In this document: positions 41,761-50,825 of the stretch, in pieces
How positions within the stretch are numbered: the stretch's first letter is position 1
Layout of the letters: every line of letters begins with the position of its first letter
DNA from: Streptomyces armeniacus
GTDB taxonomy: Bacteria > Actinomycetota > Actinomycetes > Streptomycetales > Streptomycetaceae
Direction: 5' to 3'
DNA length: 64,000 nt
Assembly (NCBI RefSeq): GCF_003355155.1
Contig: NZ_CP031320.1
Coordinates: 2,903,329-2,967,328 of the forward strand
Notes under the pieces: generated by a model
What the model was told of the DNA's origin: nothing
The model's input: the letters and a program-made list of their open reading frames with translations, nothing else
Databases searched by the model: none
Translations under genes and position numbers: made by a program

Positions 41761-44487
41761 ATGCGAACCGAGGCGGAGCGCGCCTACCCCACGCACTGGG
41801 AGGCGGATGTCGTCCTGCGCGACGGCGGCACCGCACGCGTACGGCCCATCGCGCCGGACGACGCGGACCGGCTCGTCGCCTTCTACGAGATGGTCTCGGA
41901 CGAGTCGAAGTACTACCGCTTCTTCGCCCCGTACCCGCGGCTCTCCGACCGCGACGTACGCCGCTTCACGCACCACGACTACGACGACCGGGTCGGCCTC
42001 GCGGCCACGGTGGGCGGCGAGTTCATCGCGACCGTCCGCTACGACCGCGTCGACGCCGAGGGCCGCCCCGCCACCTCTCCCGCGGACGTGGCCGAGGTCG
42101 CCTTCCTCGTACGCGACGACCATCAGGGCCGCGGCGTGGCCTCCGCGATGCTGGAGCACATCGCGGCCGTGGCCCGCGAGCGCGGCATCCGGCGCTTCAT
42201 CGCCGAGGTGCTGCCCGCGAACGCCCGGATGATCAAGGTCTTCACCGACGCCGGCTACTCCGCGCACCGCAGCTTCGAGGACGGCGCGGTCCGGCTCACC
42301 CTCGACCTGGAGCCCACCGAGCAGTCCCTCGCCGTCATGCACGGCCGCGAGCAGCGTGCGGAGGGCCGCTCCGTACAGCGCCTGCTGGCCCCCGCCTCCG
42401 TCGCCGTCATCGGCGCCAGCCGCACCCCCGGCGGCGCGGGCCGCTCGGTGCTGGACAGCCTCCGCGACGCCGGGTTCACCGGCCGTACGTACGCCGTGAA
42501 CGCGGCGCTGAGCGGCGCCGCCGAGCTCGCGGGCGTCCCCGCGTACCCCCGCGTCGGGGACCTGCCCGAGACGGTCGACCTGGCGGTCGTCGCCGTCCCC
42601 GCCGCGCGGGTGCCCGAGGTCGCCGCCGACTGCGGCGAGCGCGGCGTGCAGGGACTGGTCGTGCTGTCCGCGGAGTTCACGCGGGAGGCGCAGCGCGACC
42701 TCGTACGACAGGCACGCGCGTACGGGATGCGGGTCATCGGCCCGAACGCCCTCGGGGTGGTCAACACGCACCCGGACGTACGGCTGAACGCGACGCCGTC
42801 GCCCGCGTCGCCCGCGCGGGGCCGTATCGGCCTGTTCACGCAGTCCGGCGCGATCGGCATCGCGCTGCTGGCCGGGCTGCACCGGCGGGGCTCGGGGCTC
42901 TCCACGTTCGTGTCCGCGGGCAACCGCGCGGACGTGTCCGGGAACGACGTGCTCCAGTTCTGGGACGACGACCCGGACACCGACGTGGTGCTGATGTACC
43001 TGGAGTCGATCGGCAACCCGCGGAAGTTCACCCGCATCGCGCGGCGGATCGCCGTACGCAAGCCGCTGGTGGTCGTCAAGGGCGCGCGGCACAGCGGCAG
43101 CGCGCCGCCGCCCGGACACGCCGCGCCCGCCTCCCGTACGCCCGACTCCACCGTTTCGTCGCTGCTCCGGCAGGCCGGTGTGATCACCGTGGACACCGTC
43201 ACGGAGCAGATCGACACGGGCATCCTGCTGGCGTCCCAGCCGCTGCCGCACGGCCCGCGCGTCGCCATCCTCGGCAACACCGAGTCGCTGGGCCTGCTCA
43301 CCTACGACGCGTCCCTCACCGACGGGCTCCGCCCGCTGCCCACGACCGACCTGACGACCGCCGCCACCCCCGCCGACTTCCGCCGCGCCGTCCGCGAGGC
43401 CGTCGAGGACCCGCAGACGGACGCCGTGGTGGTCACGGTCATCCCGTGGGTCGACGACACCCCGGTCGCGGCTCTCGCGGACGCGGTCCAGGAGGCCGCG
43501 GCCGGGTCCGTGAAGCCGGTGGCGGTCGTCCACCTCGCCATCGAAGGGCTGGAGGCCGCCCTCGCCGAGCGCGGCATCCCCGCCTACCCGGCGGCCGAGC
43601 GCGCCGTACGCGCCCTCGCCCACGCCGTACGCCTCGCCGCCTGGCGCCGCTCGGCCGCGTCGCCCGGCCGGGTACCCGAGTTCGACGTGGACGAGTCCGC
43701 CGCGGCGGAGCTGCTGGCCCGCGCCACGCGGCAGGAGCACCGCGGCAGGGAGGGGGCGGCGCGTACGGGCGTCCCCGGCGCGACCCCGGAGGTGCAGCGC
43801 AGCATCCCGCTGGCGGCGGACGACGCGTCCGCGCTGCTCGGGCACTACGGCATCGCCGTGCAGCCCACCCTGCCCGCACCCACCCCGGACGACGCCGTGG
43901 CGGCGGCGCGCAGGCTGGGGTACCCGGTGGCGCTCAAGACCACCGCCCCGCATCTGCGGCACCGGGCGGACCTCGGCGGCGTACGGCTCGACGTGCCGGG
44001 CAAGTCCGAGCTGCGCCGCGCCTTCGCCGAGGTGACCGGCGCGCTCGGCTCGGCCGGGGAACTGCGGCCCGTCGTACAGGCGATGGCGCCGCGCGGTGTC
44101 GACACCGTCGTACGCGCCGCCGTCGACCAGTCCATCGGCGCGGTGCTCTCCTTCGGCCTCGCCGGTACGCCCTCCGAGCTGCTCGGCGACATGGCGCACC
44201 GGCTCGTCCCCGCCACCGACCGGGACGTCGCCGAGCTGATCCGCGCGATCCGCTCGGCGCCCATCCTGTTCGGCTGGCGCGGCGCGCAGCCCGTGGACAC
44301 CGGCGCCCTGGAGGAGCTGCTGCTGCGGGTCTCGCGGCTGCTCGACGACCATCCGGAGATCGTCGCCGTCGACCTCGAACCGGTCGTCGTCGCGCCGCAC
44401 GGCGTGACGGTGCTGAGCGCGGCCGTACGGGTCGCGGAACCGCCCGTACGGGACGACAGCGGCCCTCGCCGACTGCCTGCCTACTGA
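41761..44487 (+). CDS. Pat-type protein acyltransferase: GNAT domain fused to ADP-forming acyl-CoA synthetase-like domain
   Basis: This 908-aa protein starts at the ATG at 41761. An N-terminal GNAT domain (~15-190) has the acetyl-CoA loop DDHQGRGVASAML. It is followed by a CoA-binding Rossmann domain (VAVIGASRTPGGAGRSV, near 215), a succinyl-CoA-ligase-like flavodoxin fold and an ATP-grasp domain (~680-890). Such proteins N-epsilon-acetylate and silence AMP-forming acyl-CoA synthetases; in actinobacteria the GNAT part is N-terminal, as here, opposite to E. coli PatZ. The loop where ADP-forming synthetases have the phosphorylated His (SHTG) reads ASRTPDS, so the large domain is probably a sensor, not an enzyme. 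Confidence 0.93.
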   Translation: MRTEAERAYPTHWEADVVLRDGGTARVRPIAPDDADRLVAFYEMVSDESKYYRFFAPYPRLSDRDVRRFTHHDYDDRVGLAATVGGEFIATVRYDRVDAEGRPATSPADVAEVAFLVRDDHQGRGVASAMLEHIAAVARERGIRRFIAEVLPANARMIKVFTDAGYSAHRSFEDGAVRLTLDLEPTEQSLAVMHGREQRAEGRSVQRLLAPASVAVIGASRTPGGAGRSVLDSLRDAGFTGRTYAVNAALSGAAELAGVPAYPRVGDLPETVDLAVVAVPAARVPEVAADCGERGVQGLVVLSAEFTREAQRDLVRQARAYGMRVIGPNALGVVNTHPDVRLNATPSPASPARGRIGLFTQSGAIGIALLAGLHRRGSGLSTFVSAGNRADVSGNDVLQFWDDDPDTDVVLMYLESIGNPRKFTRIARRIAVRKPLVVVKGARHSGSAPPPGHAAPASRTPDSTVSSLLRQAGVITVDTVTEQIDTGILLASQPLPHGPRVAILGNTESLGLLTYDASLTDGLRPLPTTDLTTAATPADFRRAVREAVEDPQTDAVVVTVIPWVDDTPVAALADAVQEAAAGSVKPVAVVHLAIEGLEAALAERGIPAYPAAERAVRALAHAVRLAAWRRSAASPGRVPEFDVDESAAAELLARATRQEHRGREGAARTGVPGATPEVQRSIPLAADDASALLGHYGIAVQPTLPAPTPDDAVAAARRLGYPVALKTTAPHLRHRADLGGVRLDVPGKSELRRAFAEVTGALGSAGELRPVVQAMAPRGVDTVVRAAVDQSIGAVLSFGLAGTPSELLGDMAHRLVPATDRDVAELIRAIRSAPILFGWRGAQPVDTGALEELLLRVSRLLDDHPEIVAVDLEPVVVAPHGVTVLSAAVRVAEPPVRDDSGPRRLPAY

Positions 44488-44514
44488 CCCTCCGCAGCGC
44501 CGTAGGATGGCCCC

Positions 44515-45114
44515 ATGGCGAAGACCAGTACGACGACGCAAGGGCTGCGCACGGCGATCGAGCGCAGTGGCTATTACCCGGCACTCGTTGCGGAGGCCGT
44601 CGAAGCGGCGGTGGGCGGCGAGCCGGTGGCCTCGTATCTGGTGCACCAGGAGACCACGTTCGACTCCAACGAGGTGCGTCGCCACGTCACCGTCCTTGTC
44701 CTCACCGGCACCCGCTTCATCGTGAGCCACACCGACGAGCAGGCCGCCGACGGCACGTCGCCCGCGCCGTACGCCACCACCTCCACCGAGTCGGTGAAGC
44801 TGGAGCGCATCTCGTCGGTCGTGCTGTCGCGCGTGGTCGCCGACCCCGAGTCGTACACGCCGGGCACGCTGCCCCGCGAGGTGGTGCTGACCATCGGCTG
44901 GGGCGCGGTCTCCCGTATCGACATGGAGCCCGCCGCGTGCGGCGACCCCAACTGCGAGGCGGACCACGGCTACACGGGCTCCACCACCGCGGACGACCTC
45001 TCGCTGCGCGTCAGCGAGGCGGGCGACGGCCCGGAGACGGTCCGTCAGGCGCTCGACTTCGCACAGGCACTCTCCGAGGCGACTGTGGCCGCGCGGCCGG
45101 GGCCCGCGCGGTGA
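44515..45114 (+). CDS. DUF5998 family protein
   Basis: This 199-aa cytosolic protein is conserved in actinobacteria. It has LRTAIERSGYYPALVAEAVEAAV at the start and a beta-rich middle with VLTGTRFIVSHTDE and REVVLTIGWGAVSRIDMEPA. A short CGDPNCEADHGYTG segment near residue 145 could bind a metal. The molecular function is unknown. It is translationally coupled (TGA within GTGA) to the phosphodiesterase-like gene that follows, suggesting they work together. It lies 27 bp after the Pat gene on the same strand. Confidence 0.9.
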   Translation: MAKTSTTTQGLRTAIERSGYYPALVAEAVEAAVGGEPVASYLVHQETTFDSNEVRRHVTVLVLTGTRFIVSHTDEQAADGTSPAPYATTSTESVKLERISSVVLSRVVADPESYTPGTLPREVVLTIGWGAVSRIDMEPAACGDPNCEADHGYTGSTTADDLSLRVSEAGDGPETVRQALDFAQALSEATVAARPGPAR

Positions 45115-46355
45115 GACAGGGCGACACCGCGCAGCCCGCGACGGGGCAGCCAGGGGCCGGGGACCCGCTGGACGAGGAGACGCCCCTCGACCCGCGTACC
45201 GCGCCCGTACCGCGCTACGGCCACGGCTCCCTCGCCGACCTGCTGCCCGCCGTCGCGGCGGCACAGGGCGTACCGGACCCGGCCGGTCCGGACGGCTCCG
45301 CGCCGGGGCTGACGCTGCAACCGGCCGACCGCGCCTGCGTGTTCCTCGTCGACGGCATGGGCTGGGAGGCGCTGCGGGCGCACCCGGAGGAGGCGCCGTT
45401 CCTCACGTCCCTCCTCGGCTCCTCCACGAACGGCAGCGGCACCCCGCTCACCGCCGGGTTCCCCTCGACCACCGCGACCTCGCTCGCCTCCGTCGGCACC
45501 GGCCTGCCGCCCGGCGAGCACGGCCTGCCCGGCTACACCGCCCTCAACCCGGACACCGGCGAGCTGATGAACCAGCTGCGCTGGCACCCCTGGACCGACC
45601 CGTACGAGTGGCAGCCGTACCCGACGGTGTTCCAGCGCGCCGCCGCAGCGGGCGTCGCCACCTGCCAGGTCTCCGCGCCGCACTTCGAGCAGACCCCGCT
45701 CACCAAGATCGCGCTGTCCGGCGGCACCTTCCACGGGCGGCTGTCCGGCGAGGAGCGGATGGACCTCGCCGCCGAACGCCTCGGCGCCGGCGACCGCGCC
45801 CTCGTCTACACGTACTACGCCGAACTCGACGGCAACGGCCACCGCTACGGCATGGACTCTGACGCCTGGCGCGGCCAGCTCCAGTACGTCGACCGGCTCG
45901 CGCAGCGCCTCGCGGAGCAGCTGCCCGCCCGCTCGGCGCTCTACATCACGGCCGACCACGGCATGGTCGACGTCCCCGCCACCCCGCGTGCCCGCTTCGA
46001 CTTCGACGAGGACTGGGAGCTGAGCGCGGGCGTCGCCAAGCTCGGCGGCGAGGGCCGGATGCGGCACCTGTACGCGGTGCCGGGCGCGGCGGCGGACGTC
46101 GCCGCCGTCTGGCGCGACGTGCTCGCCGGGCACGCGTGGGTCGCGACGCGCGAAGAGGCCGTCGCGCTGGGCTGGTTCGGGCCGCGGGTCGACGCCCGGG
46201 TCCGGGGCCGCATCGGCGACGTCGTGGCCGCGATGAGCGGCGACGTGGCGATCGTCGCGAACCGCACCGAGCCCAAGGAGTCCGCGCTCATCGGCATGCA
46301 CGGCTCGGCGACCCCCGCCGAGCAGCTGGTGCCGCTGCTCGAGGTGCGCACGTGA
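45111..46355 (+). CDS. Alkaline-phosphatase-superfamily hydrolase (nucleotide pyrophosphatase/phosphodiesterase type)
   Basis: This 414-aa protein starts at the GTG at 45111, overlapping the DUF5998 stop. Metal and nucleophile motifs of the NPP family are visible: CVFLVDGMGWEAL (Asp ligand), GFPSTTATSLASVGTGLPPGEHGLPGY (Thr nucleophile in PSTTATS), YYAELDGNGHRYG and ITADHGMVD with the Asp-His ligands. There is no signal peptide or membrane segment, so it is cytoplasmic. It would hydrolyse phosphodiester or pyrophosphate bonds of a small molecule; the substrate is unknown. Confidence 0.92.
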   Translation: MRQGDTAQPATGQPGAGDPLDEETPLDPRTAPVPRYGHGSLADLLPAVAAAQGVPDPAGPDGSAPGLTLQPADRACVFLVDGMGWEALRAHPEEAPFLTSLLGSSTNGSGTPLTAGFPSTTATSLASVGTGLPPGEHGLPGYTALNPDTGELMNQLRWHPWTDPYEWQPYPTVFQRAAAAGVATCQVSAPHFEQTPLTKIALSGGTFHGRLSGEERMDLAAERLGAGDRALVYTYYAELDGNGHRYGMDSDAWRGQLQYVDRLAQRLAEQLPARSALYITADHGMVDVPATPRARFDFDEDWELSAGVAKLGGEGRMRHLYAVPGAAADVAAVWRDVLAGHAWVATREEAVALGWFGPRVDARVRGRIGDVVAAMSGDVAIVANRTEPKESALIGMHGSATPAEQLVPLLEVRT

Positions 46356-46467
46356 ACTGACCGCCGTACGCGCACCGGAGCCCGTACGCGACCGTGTCCC
46401 CGGCCGAGCCCGTACGCAACTCGCCGCCCCGCGCCCGCACTTCACCCAGGAGAGGCCCGATCCCCCC

Positions 46468-47262
46468 ATGCCAGAGCTGGTTTTCTTCAGCGGCACGATG
46501 GACTGCGGCAAGTCCACACTCGCGCTCCAGATCGAGCACAACAGGTCGGCGCGCGGCCTCCAGGGCATGATCTTCACCCGTAACGACCGGGCGGGGGAGG
46601 GCCGGCTGTCCTCCCGGCTCGGCCTCGTCACCGAGGCGATCGAGGCCGGCGAGGGCTTCGACTTCCACTCCCATCTGGTGCGGCACCTGACCGCGGGCGG
46701 CCGTACGGACTACGTCATCGCGGACGAGGCGCAGTTCCTCTCCCCGGAACAGGTCGACCAGCTCGCGCGGATCGTGGACGACCTGGGCATCGACGTGTTC
46801 GCCTTCGGCATCACCACGGACTTCCGCACCAAGCTCTTTCCCGGCTCCCAGCGGCTCATGGAGCAGGCCGACCGGATCGAGGCGCTCCAGGTCGAGGCGT
46901 TGTGCTGGTGCGGAGCGCGGGCCACGCACAACGCCCGTACGGTGAGCGGCCGGATGGTCGTCGAGGGCGCGCAGGTGGTCGTGGGCGACATGACCGGACC
47001 GGCGTCCTCCGGTGACGTACCGGGCGACGTGGGCTACGAGGTGCTGTGCCGCCGCCACCACCGCAGGCGGCTGACGGCGGCCGCGGCGGGCGCCGCCACG
47101 CTCTCGCCCGACGTGCTGCCGGTCGACGCGGCGCCCGTGCCGCCGCCCGCAGGGAACGGCGGCCGGGCGGCGAACGGCGGGGCGAGCGGCGGGGCAACGA
47201 ACGGAGGGGCGGCGCCGGCGCGTACGCCGGGCACCGCCCCGCTCGGCCGGCCCTCGTCCTGA
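46468..47262 (+). CDS. tdk: Thymidine kinase (type II)
   Basis: This 264-aa protein starts at the ATG at 46468. The P-loop is GTMDCGKST (residues 9-17), the lid/Walker B region is VIADEAQFLSPEQVDQLARIVDD with the catalytic Glu, and the zinc site is formed by CWCG and CRRH. It phosphorylates thymidine in pyrimidine salvage. The last ~65 residues are an Ala/Gly/Asn-rich extension, longer than in E. coli Tdk. It is separated by 112 bp from the upstream hydrolase gene and convergent with the VOC gene. Confidence 0.95.
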   Translation: MPELVFFSGTMDCGKSTLALQIEHNRSARGLQGMIFTRNDRAGEGRLSSRLGLVTEAIEAGEGFDFHSHLVRHLTAGGRTDYVIADEAQFLSPEQVDQLARIVDDLGIDVFAFGITTDFRTKLFPGSQRLMEQADRIEALQVEALCWCGARATHNARTVSGRMVVEGAQVVVGDMTGPASSGDVPGDVGYEVLCRRHHRRRLTAAAAGAATLSPDVLPVDAAPVPPPAGNGGRAANGGASGGATNGGAAPARTPGTAPLGRPSS

Positions 47263-47321
47263 CCGGGCCTCGCCGAACGGCTGCCGTGCCGCTCAGCCGC
47301 CCTCAGGCTCGGCTGTAGCGC

Positions 47322-48122
47322 TCAGCCGCCGTCCCGCTCCGCCAGCCTGATCACGCTGAACTGCGCGCCCTCCGGATCGATCACCGTGGCCAGCCTCCCG
47401 TACGGCGAGTCCCGCGGCGGCCGTACGACATGCCCGCCCAGCTCCGTCACCAGTCGTGCGGCCGCGTCGGTGTCCTCGACGGCGAAGTACGTCTCCCAGT
47501 GCGGCCCGCGGTCGCGCGGCAGGTCCCGCCCGACCCCGTGGACTCCGGCGACGGGGCGGCCGTCGAGGTGCAGCGTGACGTAGTCGAAGTCGGCGGAGAC
47601 GACGGCCTCCGCCTCGTAGCCGAACACCGCCGGATAGAACTTCCCGACGGACGAGGTCTCCCGCGTGACGAGTTCGAACCACACCGGCGTGCCCGGAGCC
47701 CCCGCCTCCGAGGTGCCCAGGCCGAGGTGCGTGCCCGGCTGCCAGATCCCGAACGTCCCGCCCGTCGGGTCGGCGGCGATCGCCAGCCGCCCCGCGTTCT
47801 CGACGTCCAGCGGCCCGACCGCGACGGTGCCGCCGCACTCGCGGACCAGCCCGGCGGTGGTGTCGGCGTCCTCGGTGGACATGTACGGCATCCACGCGAT
47901 GTGCGGCTGCGCGCGTGCCGACGTCATCTCGCCCATGCCGGCCACCTCGCGGCCGTTCACGACGGCCCGTACGTAAGGCTCCAGCTGCTGCGGCCCGTGG
48001 CGGTACTCCCAGCCGAACAGGCCGTGGTAGAACTCCCGGCTCGCGGGCAGACCGTGCACCATCAGACTCGCCCAGCAGGGCGTGCCGGTGGTGTGCTGGT
48101 GCCGGATCGCTGCCTCGGTCAT
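47322..48122 (-). CDS. Two-domain VOC (glyoxalase/bleomycin-resistance fold) protein
   Basis: This 266-aa protein has two tandem VOC modules (~10-125 and ~140-260). The first shows CWASLMVHGLPASREFYHGLFGWEY, the second WFELVTRETSSVGKFYPAVFGYE and the C-terminal EGAQFSVIRL. Proteins of this pattern are common in Streptomyces and their substrate is generally unknown; they need not be glyoxalases. The start is the ATG at 48122 with GAGAGAAG upstream. It stands alone between tdk and the rhodanese gene. Confidence 0.9.
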   Translation of the reverse strand: MTEAAIRHQHTTGTPCWASLMVHGLPASREFYHGLFGWEYRHGPQQLEPYVRAVVNGREVAGMGEMTSARAQPHIAWMPYMSTEDADTTAGLVRECGGTVAVGPLDVENAGRLAIAADPTGGTFGIWQPGTHLGLGTSEAGAPGTPVWFELVTRETSSVGKFYPAVFGYEAEAVVSADFDYVTLHLDGRPVAGVHGVGRDLPRDRGPHWETYFAVEDTDAAARLVTELGGHVVRPPRDSPYGRLATVIDPEGAQFSVIRLAERDGG

Positions 48123-48329
48123 CTGCTTCTCTCCTCAAGACCATCATCGATGCGGTCGTGCTGCGGATACACCGGGTTTCGGTAGCAGGCAGATGCTCGC
48201 ACCACCTGCCCTCGGACGCGCCCCGGCCGCGCCGTACTCCTGCGTATCCCCATAGCGGACGGCCAGGTTCCGGTACGGCGGTGCGGTGCGGCGCACGTCT
48301 CCGGAAGCGGCTGCGCGAGGATGGGGGAC

Positions 48330-49160
48330 ATGACAGCCATCATCTCCGTATCCGAACTCGCGAGCGAGCTGGCGGGTCCGGTGTCGCCCGTCCTGCTCGA
48401 TACCCAGTGGCGGCTGGGCGGCCCGCCCGGACGCGAGGACTACGCCGCCGGACACCTGCCCGGCGCGGTCCACGTCGACCTCGAGACCGAACTGGCCGGC
48501 CCCGCCGGAGCCGGCACGGGCCGCCACCCGCTGCCCGACCTGGACACCTTCGGTGCGGCGATGCGCCGCGCCGGCGTCTCGCGGGACCGCGAGGTGGTGG
48601 TCTACGACGGCGGGCAGGGCTGGGCCGCGGCCCGCGCCTGGTGGCTGCTGCGCCGGACCGGCCACCCCTCGGTGAGGGTGCTGGACGGCGGTCTCGCGGC
48701 CTGGGACGGCCCGCTCACCACCGACGTACCGGCGCCCGCCGAGGGCGACTTCGTACCGGAGCCGGGCGTACGCGGGCTGCTCGGCGCGGACGACGCCGCC
48801 GCGCTCGCCCGCCGCGGCCTGCTCCTGGACGCGCGCGCCCCGGAGCGCTACCGCGGGGAGACCGAGCCCATCGACCCCGTGGCCGGGCACATCCCCGGCG
48901 CGGTCAACGCCCCCACGACGGAGAACGTCACCGAAACGGGCACCTTCCGGCCCGCCGCCGAACTGGCCGCGCGCTTCCGGGAACTCGGTGCGGCGGAGGG
49001 CACCGAGGTCGGCGTCTACTGCGGCTCCGGAGTGTCCGCCGCACACCAGGTGCTCGCCCTGGAGCTGGCCGGCATCGACGCGGGACTCTATGTCGGCTCC
49101 TGGAGCGAGTGGTCGGCCGACCCGGACCGTACGGTCGCCACGGGCCCCGCGCCCGGCTGA
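48330..49160 (+). CDS. Two-domain sulfurtransferase (rhodanese / 3-mercaptopyruvate type)
   Basis: This 276-aa protein has an inactive N-terminal rhodanese domain and an active C-terminal one with the catalytic Cys in YCGSGVSA (near residue 232). The loop CGSGVSA is closer to mercaptopyruvate sulfurtransferases (CGxGVT) than to thiosulfate enzymes (CRxGxR). It transfers sulfur to cyanide or a thiol acceptor. Of the two ATGs (48321, 48330) the second has GATGGGGG at better spacing. A strong terminator follows. Confidence 0.92.
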   Translation: MTAIISVSELASELAGPVSPVLLDTQWRLGGPPGREDYAAGHLPGAVHVDLETELAGPAGAGTGRHPLPDLDTFGAAMRRAGVSRDREVVVYDGGQGWAAARAWWLLRRTGHPSVRVLDGGLAAWDGPLTTDVPAPAEGDFVPEPGVRGLLGADDAAALARRGLLLDARAPERYRGETEPIDPVAGHIPGAVNAPTTENVTETGTFRPAAELAARFRELGAAEGTEVGVYCGSGVSAAHQVLALELAGIDAGLYVGSWSEWSADPDRTVATGPAPG

Positions 49161-49247
49161 CCGGGCCGCCACGCGCACGCCGGCCGCACCCCGTACGGGA
49201 CGGCGGCAGGCCGTGTGACGACGCACGGCGGGACCGGGACGGCGCAT

Positions 49248-49276
49248 GGCGGGGCGGGGCGCCGCCCCGTCCCGCC
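49248..49276. terminator. Bidirectional terminator, rhodanese gene / sepH
   Basis: A 13-bp stem with one G-T pair and a 3-nt loop lies between the convergent genes. Confidence 0.8.
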
Positions 49277-49284
49277 GCGACCGA

Positions 49285-50397
49285 TCAGTCCTTCTTCCGG
49301 CGCGTGCCGAAGACGATCTCGTCCCAGCTGGGCACCGCCGCGCGGCGCCCCGGACGCACGCCGTCCGCCTCCGCCTGACGGTCGGTGTTGCCCGTCAGCC
49401 GTTCGCGGTGCGCGCCCACCGAGCGCGGCATGAGCACGTCCGCGTACGCCGATCCGGCGCTTGCCGCCGGTGCCGGCGGATCGACCGCCTCGTCCTCGTC
49501 CTCGGGCTCCTCGGCCGCCGGCTGCTCGCTCTCCGGCGGGGCCTCCGGCGGCGGGGGAGGGGGCTGCGTGGGCGCGGAAGCCGCCGGCTGCTCCGGAACG
49601 ATCATGTCGCCCCGGAAGTTGGGCACCGCCTCCAGCAGGCTGGTCAGCGAGTCGGAACCGCTCTCGCCGTCGCCCTCGGACGACGGTGACGGCTCGAGCT
49701 CGGCCCGCTCCGTACGGTCGCCCCTGTCGCCCCGCTCCGCGCGGTCGCTCCGCTCGCCCCTGTCGCTGCGGTCCCGCGGCAGGCGGGCGATCCGGGGCAC
49801 GAACGGGAAGCTCGGCTCCGGGGTGTCGTCCGTCTCGCCGATGAGCGACCGCGCCTCGTCGCCGACGGCCTGTACGAGCCGGCGCGGCGGGTCGTACGTC
49901 CAGCTCGCGGAGTGCGGCTCGCCCGCGACCTCGTAGGCGAGGAGGACCTCCCACGTGCCGTCGTCCCGGCGCCAGGAGTCCCAGTGCGCGGTGTCCTTGT
50001 CGGCGCCGCGCAGCAGCAGCCGCTCGGCGACCGCCTCGCCCAGCTGCGGGCCGGTGTTCTCACCGGGGCGGCGCACCGGAGTCTTCCGGGCACGCTCCGC
50101 CATGAACGCCCGCTCCGCCAGCACCGGCCCCTCGAAGCGGCGCACCCGCTCCACGGGAATGCCCGCGAGCTGTGCGACCTCCTCGGCCGAGGCACCGGCC
50201 CGGATGCGGGCCTGGATGTCCCGGGGCCGGAGGTGGCTCTCCACCTCGATCTCGATCTGGCCGAGCCGGGCACGGTCGTTCCGGACGGCCGCGCGCAGCC
50301 GCTCGTCAATCGGAAGGGTGTATTCCGTGCTGTCGGCAGCCTTGAGCACCAGCCGTGTGCCGTCGTTGCTGACGGCCACGACACGCAGTTCGGGCAT
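49285..50397 (-). CDS. sepH: SepH, FtsZ-assembly regulator of cell division (DUF3071)
   Basis: This 370-aa protein starts at the ATG at 50397 behind GGAGG. The conserved N-terminal DUF3071 domain (~1-190) begins PELRVVAVSNDGTRLVLKAAD and contains a helix-turn-helix (RIRAGASAEEVAQLAGIPVERVRRFEGP). A disordered centre has Arg-Asp/Glu repeats (SDRGERSDRAERGDRGDR) and Pro/Glu-rich stretches; the extreme C-terminus VPSWDEIVFGTRRKKD is strongly conserved. SepH in Streptomyces binds FtsZ through both ends and is needed for regular sporulation septa. Its presence, with whiH, marks the window as from a sporulating actinomycete. Confidence 0.93.
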   Translation of the reverse strand: MPELRVVAVSNDGTRLVLKAADSTEYTLPIDERLRAAVRNDRARLGQIEIEVESHLRPRDIQARIRAGASAEEVAQLAGIPVERVRRFEGPVLAERAFMAERARKTPVRRPGENTGPQLGEAVAERLLLRGADKDTAHWDSWRRDDGTWEVLLAYEVAGEPHSASWTYDPPRRLVQAVGDEARSLIGETDDTPEPSFPFVPRIARLPRDRSDRGERSDRAERGDRGDRTERAELEPSPSSEGDGESGSDSLTSLLEAVPNFRGDMIVPEQPAASAPTQPPPPPPEAPPESEQPAAEEPEDEDEAVDPPAPAASAGSAYADVLMPRSVGAHRERLTGNTDRQAEADGVRPGRRAAVPSWDEIVFGTRRKKD

Positions 50398-50754
50398 GGG
50401 AACCTCCCGGGTGGTGCCTGCCGACGTCACGTGCGTCGCTGCTCCCGCTAGACGAGTGTGGCCTGCCCGGGGGCAGCCTTGCCACAACATTGCCGACTTG
50501 CCCGGCGCGTCAAGTCCAGGTCCTGAATCGCCGTTATGGCACGGTTACTTGTTTACCACTCACGGTGAAGGTGGTCACCCTGAGCTGCGTAGTCGGGTTG
50601 GGGTCGAGGCCAGGGCTCGTCACACTACTCCATTCGTGCCATCAGGGGTGGATCGGCGCGCCGCCGAACTTGCCCGAGGGCCCGGTTGTTGGGCTCCGCG
50701 GGGCCTCATCGACCGCTGCCGGGGCGTGGGTTAATTCACAGAAACCCCACAATC
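50398..50754. other. Divergent intergenic region upstream of sepH and a membrane-protein gene
   Basis: I see no gene in this stretch. It contains the sepH ribosome site (GGAGG, near 50405), an AT-richer patch at 50535-50560 and another at 50730-50765 that leads into the ECF-like promoter. No strong long hairpin is apparent. Confidence 0.4.
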
Positions 50755-50781
50755 GGAACTTTCCTACCTCTCCAACTGTCT
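50755..50781 (+). promoter_or_regulatory. Sigma-E (ECF)-like promoter
   Basis: GGAAC at 50755-50759 is followed, after 19 bp, by TCT at 50779-50781 (GTCTCG context). This is the layout of Streptomyces sigma-E promoters for cell-envelope stress genes. It directly precedes the membrane-protein gene. Confidence 0.5.
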
Positions 50782-50825
50782 CGTAAGGGTGCACGGTGGT
50801 TGAAATGTGCGACCAGAGGCGGGAG

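Noticed and set aside
41695..45264. Open frame of 1189 codons antisense to the Pat-like gene and neighbours
   Set aside because: Low-complexity Arg/Gly/Val sequence, overlapping genes with clear motifs and ribosome sites.
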